Assembly: GCA_027056485.1 (NCBI GenBank)
Contig: JALUKQ010000185.1
Coordinates: forward strand, 1-44,291
DNA length: 44,291 nucleotides
Direction: 5' to 3'
Source: Campylobacteraceae bacterium
GTDB lineage: Bacteria > Campylobacterota > Campylobacteria > Campylobacterales > Sulfurovaceae
Below, in pieces: positions 15,796 to 22,890 of the stretch; the first letter of the stretch is position 1; each line of letters opens with the position of its first letter. Made by a program: the position numbers and the translations under genes. Under the pieces are notes generated by a model, which saw only the letters and a program-made list of their open reading frames with translations, did no database searches and was not told the DNA's origin.

Positions 15796-16937
15796 ATCAA
15801 ATTCCCATACTTATAATAAGCCGAACAAGCCCCCTCAGAACTTACCATACAAGAGCCAATAGGAGAGGTAGGCTTACACGCTGTTCCAAAGATAGTACAC
15901 TCTTTGGGCTTTGCCATACCTCTTAAAATATCGCCACAGATACAGAGTTTATGGTCTTCTATCTCGGCTATAGGCAATATATCTTTATAGACTATTTCAG
16001 CATTGTACTCTGCAAACTCATCACGTAGTTTTAAGCCACTATCGGGAACATTACCAAGACCTCGCCATCGAAAGAGACTTATCTTTTCAAAGTACTTCTC
16101 TATAAGTGCTTGGGCTGTTAAGTTCCCCTCATAATTTACCACGCGTTTGTATTGAATTTCAAGTTCGGTTCGCTCTTCTACAAACTGTTTGACTATCATG
16201 CTAATGCCTTGCATCATGTCTACAGGCTCAAACCCTGTTACCACCACAGGGCGACCATACTCTTTTGGAAACTTCTCATAAATCTTAGAACCAGCTATCA
16301 CACTTACATGGCTAGGGCCTAAAAAAGCATCAATTCGGTTATTGTAGGCATCTACATGTTCATCACGACTATCTATAAGCTCCACCATCACCTCAGGTAC
16401 GGTTACATGGTTTATGTGAAAGAGAATATTGGGTACTTTTTGTTTAATCACTTGGTCAACCAACACAGCCGTCATAGGTGTTGTAGTCTCAAACCCAATA
16501 GCAAAAAATACCACCTTTTTAGTAGGATTTTCAGAGGCAATTTTTAGACACTCCATAGGAGAGTAAACAAAACGCACATCAGCCCCTTTGGCTCGTGCAT
16601 CTTGCAGACTTCCATTACTTCCAGGAACTTTTATCATGTCGCCAAGGGTTACCAAAATAACATCCTCTTGCATCGCCAACACATAGGCATGGTCAATTCG
16701 CTCTTTTGGCATAATGCAGACAGGACACCCAGGCCCATGAATGAAGTTGATGTTATCAGGCAGAAGTTGAGGCAGTCCAAACTTCATAATGGTATGCGTA
16801 TGCCCTCCACACACCTCCATGATGTTTATAGATTTTTCTAGCTTCTTTGCATCCGTAGCAATAATCTTTGCATACGCCTTAATGGTTTCTCCATCACGAA
16901 AATCATCATATAAGTTCTTTAATTCAAGTTCAGCCAT
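15792..16937 (-). CDS. hypD: Hydrogenase maturation protein HypD
   Basis: A 381-residue iron-sulfur scaffold protein on which, with HypC, the Fe(CN)2CO unit is built. Key motifs are Cys43 in EVCGGHTH, Cys71 and Cys74 in GPGCPVC, and a set of C-terminal cysteines (CICGDILRG, GTACKP, SCMVSSEGACSAYY) that bind the [4Fe-4S] cluster. Its start overlaps the hypC stop by one base, and its end overlaps hypE by 4 bases. Length is normal. Confidence 0.96.
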   Translation of the reverse strand: MAELELKNLYDDFRDGETIKAYAKIIATDAKKLEKSINIMEVCGGHTHTIMKFGLPQLLPDNINFIHGPGCPVCIMPKERIDHAYVLAMQEDVILVTLGDMIKVPGSNGSLQDARAKGADVRFVYSPMECLKIASENPTKKVVFFAIGFETTTPMTAVLVDQVIKQKVPNILFHINHVTVPEVMVELIDSRDEHVDAYNNRIDAFLGPSHVSVIAGSKIYEKFPKEYGRPVVVTGFEPVDMMQGISMIVKQFVEERTELEIQYKRVVNYEGNLTAQALIEKYFEKISLFRWRGLGNVPDSGLKLRDEFAEYNAEIVYKDILPIAEIEDHKLCICGDILRGMAKPKECTIFGTACKPTSPIGSCMVSSEGACSAYYKYGNLI

Positions 16938-17227
16938 TATACACCTCTATTGGGACACTCATCATCCTCTAAAATGGCTTGTTTTCGTTCATCTTCATCC
17001 ATGATTTCTAAAATCTCTTTATAGGTATCAATAGAAGCCAATGCCTCTTTTTCATCTATTTTGTTCATCACAAATCCAATATGAAGCAGAACATAGTCAC
17101 CTACTTTAACATCATCATCAGCCATCATCATGAGGTTTGCATCTCTTTGGACTCCCATGGTATCTACTGTACACATGGTTTTGTCTTCTGATACTTTTAC
17201 TACTTTACTTGGGATTGATAGGCACAT
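16937..17227 (-). CDS. hypC: Hydrogenase maturation chaperone HypC
   Basis: A 96-residue small chaperone that pairs with HypD during iron-ligand assembly and then with the large-subunit precursor. The protein starts MCLSIPSKV; after removal of Met the N-terminal Cys2 is the essential iron-binding residue. The OB-fold part ends near residue 75 and the last 20 residues are an acidic tail. It begins one base after hypB ends. Confidence 0.95.
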   Translation of the reverse strand: MCLSIPSKVVKVSEDKTMCTVDTMGVQRDANLMMMADDDVKVGDYVLLHIGFVMNKIDEKEALASIDTYKEILEIMDEDERKQAILEDDECPNRGV

Positions 17228-17228
17228 A

Positions 17229-18071
17229 CTAAGTCCTCATCTTTCTTTTGAACTCAATCCAGTCTGCAACAGCTTTTACCGACTCAATATCATTTACATT
17301 TACTTCCAAAATAGCTACATTGGGTTTAATACACCGTGCATCTGCTTTCTCTTGCTCTATATCATATTTAAAATGAGGTAACAAATCAGTTTTGGTAATC
17401 AATATTAGGTCAGCTTGACGAAACATTACAGGATATTTTGCTATTTTGTCTTCACCCTCTGGCACGGAAACGAGTACAATATTTAGATGTGTTCCAACAT
17501 CGTATGATGCTGGACAAACCAAGTTGCCTACATTTTCTACAAAACAGACATCTATCTCTTCAAGTGGCATATGATGTAACCCTTTATGCACCATAAAAGC
17601 ATCTAAATGACAAGCTGTTCCTGTCTGAATCTGCTCGGCGTGAATCCCTTTTGCTCTTAGACGATTTGCATCTCGTTCGGTCTCTAAATCACCCTCAACT
17701 ACACCAAACTTGAAGTTTGCCACATCTGATAAGTACTCCAAAAGTGTTGTTTTCCCTGAACCTGGGCTAGACATAAGATTAATCCCTAACACCCCTTGCT
17801 TCTCCAAATGGCTTCGATTATGGTCTGCTTCTTGGTCATTTTTGTCTAAAATTTTCTGAATAACAGAGATGGTCTTAGCATCGTTAAGTTGAGGGTTATG
17901 ATTTAGGTGTTCATGAGCCTTTTGATGCTCATGTGAATGGTCATGGTCATGCGAATGACTATGCCCCTCCTCTGCATGGCTATGAGAGTGAAATGTTTTT
18001 CCACCATCATGACTATGCTCTCCTTCGTTTCCTTCCATACCTCTAATACTACACCCACAATCTGTACACAT
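17229..18071 (-). CDS. hypB: Nickel-binding GTPase HypB
   Basis: A 280-residue GTPase that stores and hands over nickel with HypA. The N-terminus has the high-affinity CxxCGC motif (MCTDCGC). Residues 18-60 are a His-rich stretch with repeated HSHSHDHDHSHEH, used in other organisms for nickel storage. The P-loop is SSPGSGKTTL at 101-110. The metal site between GTPase subunits is represented by TACHLDA, and NVGNLVCPASYDVG follows. It is the second gene of the operon, 9 bases after the nickel permease. Confidence 0.96.
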   Translation of the reverse strand: MCTDCGCSIRGMEGNEGEHSHDGGKTFHSHSHAEEGHSHSHDHDHSHEHQKAHEHLNHNPQLNDAKTISVIQKILDKNDQEADHNRSHLEKQGVLGINLMSSPGSGKTTLLEYLSDVANFKFGVVEGDLETERDANRLRAKGIHAEQIQTGTACHLDAFMVHKGLHHMPLEEIDVCFVENVGNLVCPASYDVGTHLNIVLVSVPEGEDKIAKYPVMFRQADLILITKTDLLPHFKYDIEQEKADARCIKPNVAILEVNVNDIESVKAVADWIEFKRKMRT

Positions 18072-18080
18072 ATAACGCTC

Positions 18081-18719
18081 CTATCCTATTAAAATATTTG
18101 TTCCAACCACAAGTGAGACAACCCCTGCTATGGTAAAGACTCGTCTTACATTTGTAAGATTACCTAAAAAGTTCTTGTTGATATAGAGTATCAACATTCC
18201 AAAACTCATAAACACAAGCATCACACCTGCTGTAAATGCTCCCACCATCGTAAAGTTTACCGTTCCACCTGCTACAACACCAAGGGTAATCAGCATTCCA
18301 CGAACACCACCTATACCCATAAGAATCCCCAAAGCAAAAGAGGAACGCTCATCTACTTTGCTATGCTCATGGCTTTTCCCAAACCAAATATGAACATGCT
18401 CTTCTGCTCCATGCATATGTTTTCGCAACTGTATACGGTCAGTCGCCACCATAAAGAGCAGATAGACCCCCATACCTATAATAACCGTAGCCGAAATCAT
18501 ATCACCATAAGCCAACAACTCATCAGAAATCACCACCGACTCCAACATTTTGGCAAAAATAAACAACATTAACCCATGCCCCAGAGCAAAGAGTGAAGTT
18601 ATAAGCATCGTTTTCTTTTGATTTTTACCTATAGAAAAGTCAGCAATAACCGTCAAATGGTCAGGACCAAAGGCATGAAGTATACCATACCAAAATATAA
18701 GTAACAGTGACAACTCCAT
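18081..18719 (-). CDS. Nickel/cobalt permease-like membrane protein
   Basis: A 212-residue protein with about six hydrophobic segments. Residues 15-21 read HAFGPDH, the H-x4-DH metal-transport signature of NicO/RcnA/NiCoT-type permeases, and a second motif ALGHGLM lies in the next segment. A cytoplasmic or periplasmic loop near residues 95-125 is His-rich (RKHMHGAEEHVHIWFGKSHEH), as in related carriers. It is the first gene of the hyp operon, so it most likely imports nickel for the hydrogenases. Export rather than import cannot be excluded by sequence alone. The start is preceded by AAGGAGAG, and a putative TetR operator overlaps the likely promoter. Confidence 0.8.
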   Translation of the reverse strand: MELSLLLIFWYGILHAFGPDHLTVIADFSIGKNQKKTMLITSLFALGHGLMLFIFAKMLESVVISDELLAYGDMISATVIIGMGVYLLFMVATDRIQLRKHMHGAEEHVHIWFGKSHEHSKVDERSSFALGILMGIGGVRGMLITLGVVAGGTVNFTMVGAFTAGVMLVFMSFGMLILYINKNFLGNLTNVRRVFTIAGVVSLVVGTNILIG

Positions 18720-18744
18720 ACTCTCTCCTTTAAAATTTAAAAAC

Positions 18745-18758
18745 TGAATGAATGTTCA
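18745..18758. promoter_or_regulatory. Putative TetR operator at the nickel permease-hyp promoter
   Basis: TGAATGAATGTTCA matches the TGAAT-N4-ATTCA design of the hydA sites with one change (G for A in the right half). It also contains a shorter perfect repeat ATGAA-TG-TTCAT. On the minus strand a TATAAT at 18758-18763 immediately precedes it, so a bound repressor would cover the transcription start. Confidence 0.55.
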
Positions 18759-18763
18759 TTATA
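18758..18763 (-). promoter_or_regulatory. Predicted -10 box of the nickel permease-hyp operon
   Basis: A consensus TATAAT on the minus strand, 39 bases before the ATG of the nickel permease gene and directly abutting the putative operator. No good -35 box was seen. Confidence 0.45.
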
Positions 18764-18872
18764 TTAGTATGAAAGTTATTAAACTTATATTAAAAGGGAA
18801 ATTTTTAAATAGTATAAAATAAAAATGGTGTTTTATGTAGTGGCTCTCATGCTAAGGAAAAACTGTTTAATT

Positions 18873-21071
18873 TTAACTTTTTAGAGTAGCCACAATCTGC
18901 CCAAGAGCAATCCCACCATCATTAGGTGGAATTTTATTTCCAATAATCGCAGAAGGAATTCGTTCTAATACCAAACCCAAAAGTACCCTATTTTGAAATA
19001 CTCCTCCACTCAAAACCAAAGGTAAATTATAAAGCTTATAAATACTATCTATCATCTCTACAAGTGTATTAAAAAACTTAGAAACAGCCATAACTACACT
19101 CTCTTCTTCGTTAATAGCTTTTATCATAGGTAAAATATCTATCACCCCATCTTTAAACCTAAAGTCGTAAAAAGAAGAGATAGAAGCATCATAAAGCTCT
19201 TCCATTCTCATGCCACTTTCTCCCTCAAAACTCATAACCTGACAAATACCAGTAAGCGATGCCACAGCATCAAAGAGTCGCCCTACAGAAGAGCTTAAAG
19301 GAGCATTTAGAGCCTTTTGCCACATGAGGTATTGGGTTTTTAGTTCATTAGGAGTAAAAGCTTTGGTCGTGGCATTCTCTAAGTTTAAAACCTCATCTTT
19401 ATAAACATCAAAAAGCAGACTGAGTGCCACCCGTTTTGGCTCTTTTATCGCTTTTGCTCCACCAAGCAGTTTAAAGTAGTTGATGTATGCTACTCTTTTG
19501 TAACCCTCATAGTCACAAACCATAAATTCCCCACCCCAAAGGTTGCCATCGTCTCCATAGCCTGTTCCATCAAAGGCAATACCTAAAACCTTTTCTGTAA
19601 TCTTTTTTTCAGCCATCACTCCCAAAATATGAGCGTAATGGTGTTGAACCTCTCCTAGGGTCCTATTGCCATAGCACCGTTTAGCATATTTTGTAGACTC
19701 ATAATTTAGATGTTTATCATGTATCACTACTTGTGGCTCAAAGCCATAAATCCGTTTCAAGTTCTCAATATTTTCTCTAAAATACTCCACCGATTCAATC
19801 CCATCCAAATCACCAATATGAGGAGACAAAATCACCTGCTTGTTAAACCCAATAGCCACTGTATTTTTTTGATTTGCTCCTACTGCTAACACCTTTTTCT
19901 CTAAAGTAAATGGAAGTTCAATACGTGCAGGAGCATAACCCCTAGCACGACGCAATATAATAGTTTGCCCATTTACCACCATTGCTACCGAATCATCACA
20001 GCCATTGACTATCTCTCTATTATGGTCAAGTAAAAAGTCATAGACATTGCTTAGATTCTCAATGCTCTCTCTGTTAGTTGCTAGTGGTTCATCAGTTATA
20101 TTCGCCGAACTAGCTACTAAAGGGCGATTTAGTTTAGTTAAAAGGAGTAAATGCAAAGGTGTATAAGGCAAAAATAGTCCAATACGAGAAAGATTTGGAG
20201 CAATTCCCGTAGGTCGGAATGTCCTCTTCCCGACAATCACAATAGGACGCTCAATAGATGTCAATAACTTCTCTTCATCTGCATTTATTTCGCCCCATTC
20301 CCTAGCCATTTGCATATCTTTTACCATTACAGCCAAAGGTTTAGTAGGTCTCTGTTTTCTCTCTCTCAACTTTAAAACAGCCTCTTCATTAGTTGCATCA
20401 CAAACCAAATGATAACCACCAACCCCTTTAATAGCTAAAATGTTCCCTTGTTTTATAAGCTCAACAGCCTCATCAACTATTGTCGGGATGGGGACATTCC
20501 GACCTACGAGTTCCAAACTCACTCCACAATCCCAACAGCCTATGGGTTGTGCATGATATCTTCTATCAAGAGGATTTTTATACTCCTCTTCACACGCTTT
20601 GCACATCTTAAAAAACTTCATAGAGGTATTGACCCTATCATAAGGTAAATCGTAAATAATAGAGTAACGCACCCCACAATGGGTACAGGTAATAAAAGGG
20701 TAACCATAACGTCGATTTTGAGGCTCAAATAGCTCCTCTTCACAAGCTTTGCAAATGCTTATATCAGGAGGGATGTTAACCGTTTTTTCGCCACGATTAT
20801 TAGTTTGTATAATCTGAAAATTGTTAAACTTTTTAGAGGCTATTCTCTCTACATCAAGCGTATCAATAGAGGCTAAAGGAGGAAGTTCTTTTTTAATTGT
20901 ATCAATAAACAGGTCAAGTTTATCGTTAGAAGCATTAACAACTATCTCCACCCCTTGCGTTCCATTTAAAACCGTTCCATTGAGCTTAAATCTTGTCGCT
21001 AGTTGGTAGATAAAAGGACGAAAGCCTACTCCTTGGACTGTGCCTTTTATGATTATTTTATAGGTTTGCAT
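18873..21071 (-). CDS. hypF: Carbamoyltransferase HypF
   Basis: A 732-residue enzyme that turns carbamoyl phosphate and ATP into the carbamoyl group passed to HypE. All domains are intact: acylphosphatase (VQGVGFRPFIY, residues 12-22), two zinc-finger pairs (CKAC ... CTHCG and CKAC ... CWDCG, residues 107-183), a YrdC-like domain (about 195-385) and the Kae1-like domain with QHHYAH (476-481) and FDGTGYGDDGN (500-510). Two inverted copies of a REP-like palindrome are built into the frame, encoding residues about 188-199 and 279-289. The gene starts 14 bases inside the end of the TOPRIM-like gene, with only a weak ribosome-binding site, so it is probably translationally coupled to it. It ends the hyd operon. 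Confidence 0.95.
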   Translation of the reverse strand: MQTYKIIIKGTVQGVGFRPFIYQLATRFKLNGTVLNGTQGVEIVVNASNDKLDLFIDTIKKELPPLASIDTLDVERIASKKFNNFQIIQTNNRGEKTVNIPPDISICKACEEELFEPQNRRYGYPFITCTHCGVRYSIIYDLPYDRVNTSMKFFKMCKACEEEYKNPLDRRYHAQPIGCWDCGVSLELVGRNVPIPTIVDEAVELIKQGNILAIKGVGGYHLVCDATNEEAVLKLRERKQRPTKPLAVMVKDMQMAREWGEINADEEKLLTSIERPIVIVGKRTFRPTGIAPNLSRIGLFLPYTPLHLLLLTKLNRPLVASSANITDEPLATNRESIENLSNVYDFLLDHNREIVNGCDDSVAMVVNGQTIILRRARGYAPARIELPFTLEKKVLAVGANQKNTVAIGFNKQVILSPHIGDLDGIESVEYFRENIENLKRIYGFEPQVVIHDKHLNYESTKYAKRCYGNRTLGEVQHHYAHILGVMAEKKITEKVLGIAFDGTGYGDDGNLWGGEFMVCDYEGYKRVAYINYFKLLGGAKAIKEPKRVALSLLFDVYKDEVLNLENATTKAFTPNELKTQYLMWQKALNAPLSSSVGRLFDAVASLTGICQVMSFEGESGMRMEELYDASISSFYDFRFKDGVIDILPMIKAINEEESVVMAVSKFFNTLVEMIDSIYKLYNLPLVLSGGVFQNRVLLGLVLERIPSAIIGNKIPPNDGGIALGQIVATLKS
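20206..20237 (+). repeat. REP-like palindromic element inside hypF, copy 1
   Basis: A 32-base sequence (CCCGTAGGTCGGAATGTCC, then TCTTCCCGACAAT) that matches the reverse complement of 20479-20510 at 29 of 32 positions. It begins with the GTAG head typical of RAYT-associated REP sequences, followed by a hairpin built on GTCGGAA and TTCCCGAC. It is read by hypF as IVGKRTFRPTG, in the YrdC-like domain just before the APNLSRIG segment. Confidence 0.7.
20479..20510 (-). repeat. REP-like palindromic element inside hypF, copy 2 (inverted)
   Basis: The inverted partner of copy 1, with GTAG on the minus strand followed by GTCGGAATGTCCCCATCCCGAC, which folds into an 8-bp hairpin with one G-T pair. hypF reads it as LVGRNVPIPTIV, between the second zinc finger and the YrdC-like domain. 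The two copies therefore enter the coding sequence in opposite orientations and both keep the frame open. Confidence 0.7.
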
Positions 21072-21660
21072 TGTACTCTTGAAGTTTTTCTATGAAGTAT
21101 TCTAAAGAGCTATTTTTAGAAAAGTCTAACTCATAAGTTCCTCTCTTCAACTCTTTTATCATTTTTTGAACAATTTGAGGTTCACTATTGACTTTTAAAA
21201 ACTTCATTAACTCTTTTTTATGGTCTGAATGAACACTGTTTGTATTTTTATCAATAGTTAGAAACCAACTCTCTATCTCATTACAAACAACAAACAGATA
21301 AAATTGGTTTTTTAACGCTTTATCAATTTTATATTTTGGTAAATATTCTCTTTTTAACTCAACTAAACATTCATGTGTATTTTCACTTGTAAAACATTTA
21401 GTCTTTAAATCTATCATTAAAAAAACTGCTTTATATTTTTCTCGTTCCAATGCTTCTGTAATACGCTTGGTCATTCTATTCCCATTGGCAATTTCACATT
21501 TATTAGCACAACCAGACGGTTCACAATCAATAATGATATTATGATTATCTTTCAAATAATTTTTAAAATATTGATTAAAAAAATCAGCTTCACTGTTCTC
21601 TACAATGAGTAAAATCCTATTTTCTTTACTTTTAAACTTATGATTTTTCTTTCTTCTCAT
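21058..21660 (-). CDS. TOPRIM-like partner of the ABC-type ATPase (RloB/DUF4276-like)
   Basis: A 200-residue basic, Lys/Asn-rich protein. It opens ILLIVENSEADFFNQYF, which resembles the first strand and catalytic Glu (Glu21) of TOPRIM-like RloB/DUF4276/DUF4435 proteins; AVFLMIDLKT supplies an acidic residue (Asp84) at the end of the next core strand, and FVVCNEIESWFL is the conserved third block of those families. Several Cys residues (Cys46, 51, 55, 89, 98) are unusual. It is preceded by the ATPase gene with an ATGA overlap, the typical arrangement of ATPase/TOPRIM anti-phage pairs. It overlaps the hypF start by 14 bases. Nuclease activity and a defence role are inferred from family and pairing. 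Which of the named families it belongs to could not be decided. Confidence 0.6.
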   Translation of the reverse strand: MRRKKNHKFKSKENRILLIVENSEADFFNQYFKNYLKDNHNIIIDCEPSGCANKCEIANGNRMTKRITEALEREKYKAVFLMIDLKTKCFTSENTHECLVELKREYLPKYKIDKALKNQFYLFVVCNEIESWFLTIDKNTNSVHSDHKKELMKFLKVNSEPQIVQKMIKELKRGTYELDFSKNSSLEYFIEKLQEYNANL

Positions 21661-22850
21661 TCAAAATTTCCTACTATATTTGAAGCAATTAATTCATCAA
21701 GTGTTAATGGTCGTTCATATCCTAAACGCTCCATTTTTCCTTCCAAGTCAGGAATATCTCTTGCTCTTATTGACTGAGTATCTCCATCATTATCACGATA
21801 AATAAAGACTATCTCATCTAAATTCGCATATTTTAAAATTTCAGTTGAATGAGTCGTAATAAGTATCTGTTTTTCACTTGCTCTAAAGCTCTCTAGCAGA
21901 TAATTTACTGCTTTTAAATGCAAATATCGTTCAGGTTCGTCAAAAGCCAATAATACACTTTTATCATCTTCTTGATTTAATGCTGTTATAGTTGCTAGGA
22001 GGTTAATAGTTCCATCTGAAACAACATCAATACCAATTGATTTATTTTTCTCATGAAACCCAATTAAATAATTCCCAAAAGTTTCTTGAATATCAATACC
22101 ATCAATCTCATTAACAATTCCAATCATTGAATTAGAAATCAGTTCAAGATTGTTTTTGTTTAAATTAAAAAGATTTTGACCCAAGTTTGAACCATCTTTT
22201 TTTAAATGATTTGTAGACCTCTTATGTGACCATTTACGAATATTCTCTGTGTTAATAGCATAAGTTTTTATATATAAATTTTTACGTGATTCTATTTTTA
22301 AATTTGAATCAATAGCCATAGTTAATAAGTACTTAAATAAAATATATATATAATTTTTAAGTTTTTCTTGATTTTCTCTAAAGAAAGAATAAAGTTTTTG
22401 TATAGTTTTATTACTATCATAATATTTTTTATTTGATAAAATAAACTTCAATACTTTTTGATTTTTTTTATCTACTATTAACATCATATTCATACAAATA
22501 GACAATATCTGATATTCATCAAACAAAGAAAAACTTATTATAATCTCACCTTTATCTCCCTCTAGCTGTTCACCATTAACATTAGCATTAATTTGACAGT
22601 GTTCAAATATTGCTCGAATAACTATTTTCTCTTCAGATGTATTGTAGTTTTTAATATTACTATAACCACCTTTTTCCTTAATAGCTCTCTCAACATCCTT
22701 TGTCATCGCAATATCAATAAACTCCAAAACATCAATCAAATTACTCTTACCACTATTGTTCTCCCCAACAACAATATTCATCTTATCTAACTCAATGGTA
22801 GTATCATAAAAGCTTTTATAATTATGTATATATAATTTGGTTAATTTCAT
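21657..22850 (-). CDS. ABC-type AAA ATPase (RloA/OLD/AriA-like), probable defence component
   Basis: A 397-residue SMC/OLD-like ATPase. Walker A is GENNSGKS at residues 29-36, directly after the strand LYIHNYKSFYDTTIELDKMNIVV that marks the AAA_15/AAA_21 group. The signature-like motif VVSDGTINLLA is at about 276-286, Walker B LLAFDEPE at 300-307 (Asp304, Glu305), and the switch His334 lies in ITTHSTEIL. The middle of the protein is helical and very Lys/Asn/Ile-rich. It starts 40 bases after hydE ends and overlaps the TOPRIM-like gene. Such pairs (RloAB, PARIS-type) are known or suspected anti-phage systems; a role tied to hydrogenase is an alternative because of the operon position. No separate promoter was recognised. 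Confidence 0.7.
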   Translation of the reverse strand: MKLTKLYIHNYKSFYDTTIELDKMNIVVGENNSGKSNLIDVLEFIDIAMTKDVERAIKEKGGYSNIKNYNTSEEKIVIRAIFEHCQINANVNGEQLEGDKGEIIISFSLFDEYQILSICMNMMLIVDKKNQKVLKFILSNKKYYDSNKTIQKLYSFFRENQEKLKNYIYILFKYLLTMAIDSNLKIESRKNLYIKTYAINTENIRKWSHKRSTNHLKKDGSNLGQNLFNLNKNNLELISNSMIGIVNEIDGIDIQETFGNYLIGFHEKNKSIGIDVVSDGTINLLATITALNQEDDKSVLLAFDEPERYLHLKAVNYLLESFRASEKQILITTHSTEILKYANLDEIVFIYRDNDGDTQSIRARDIPDLEGKMERLGYERPLTLDELIASNIVGNFE

Positions 22851-22890
22851 AAAGTTATCCTATGGATTTAATAGCATATATTATAACACA

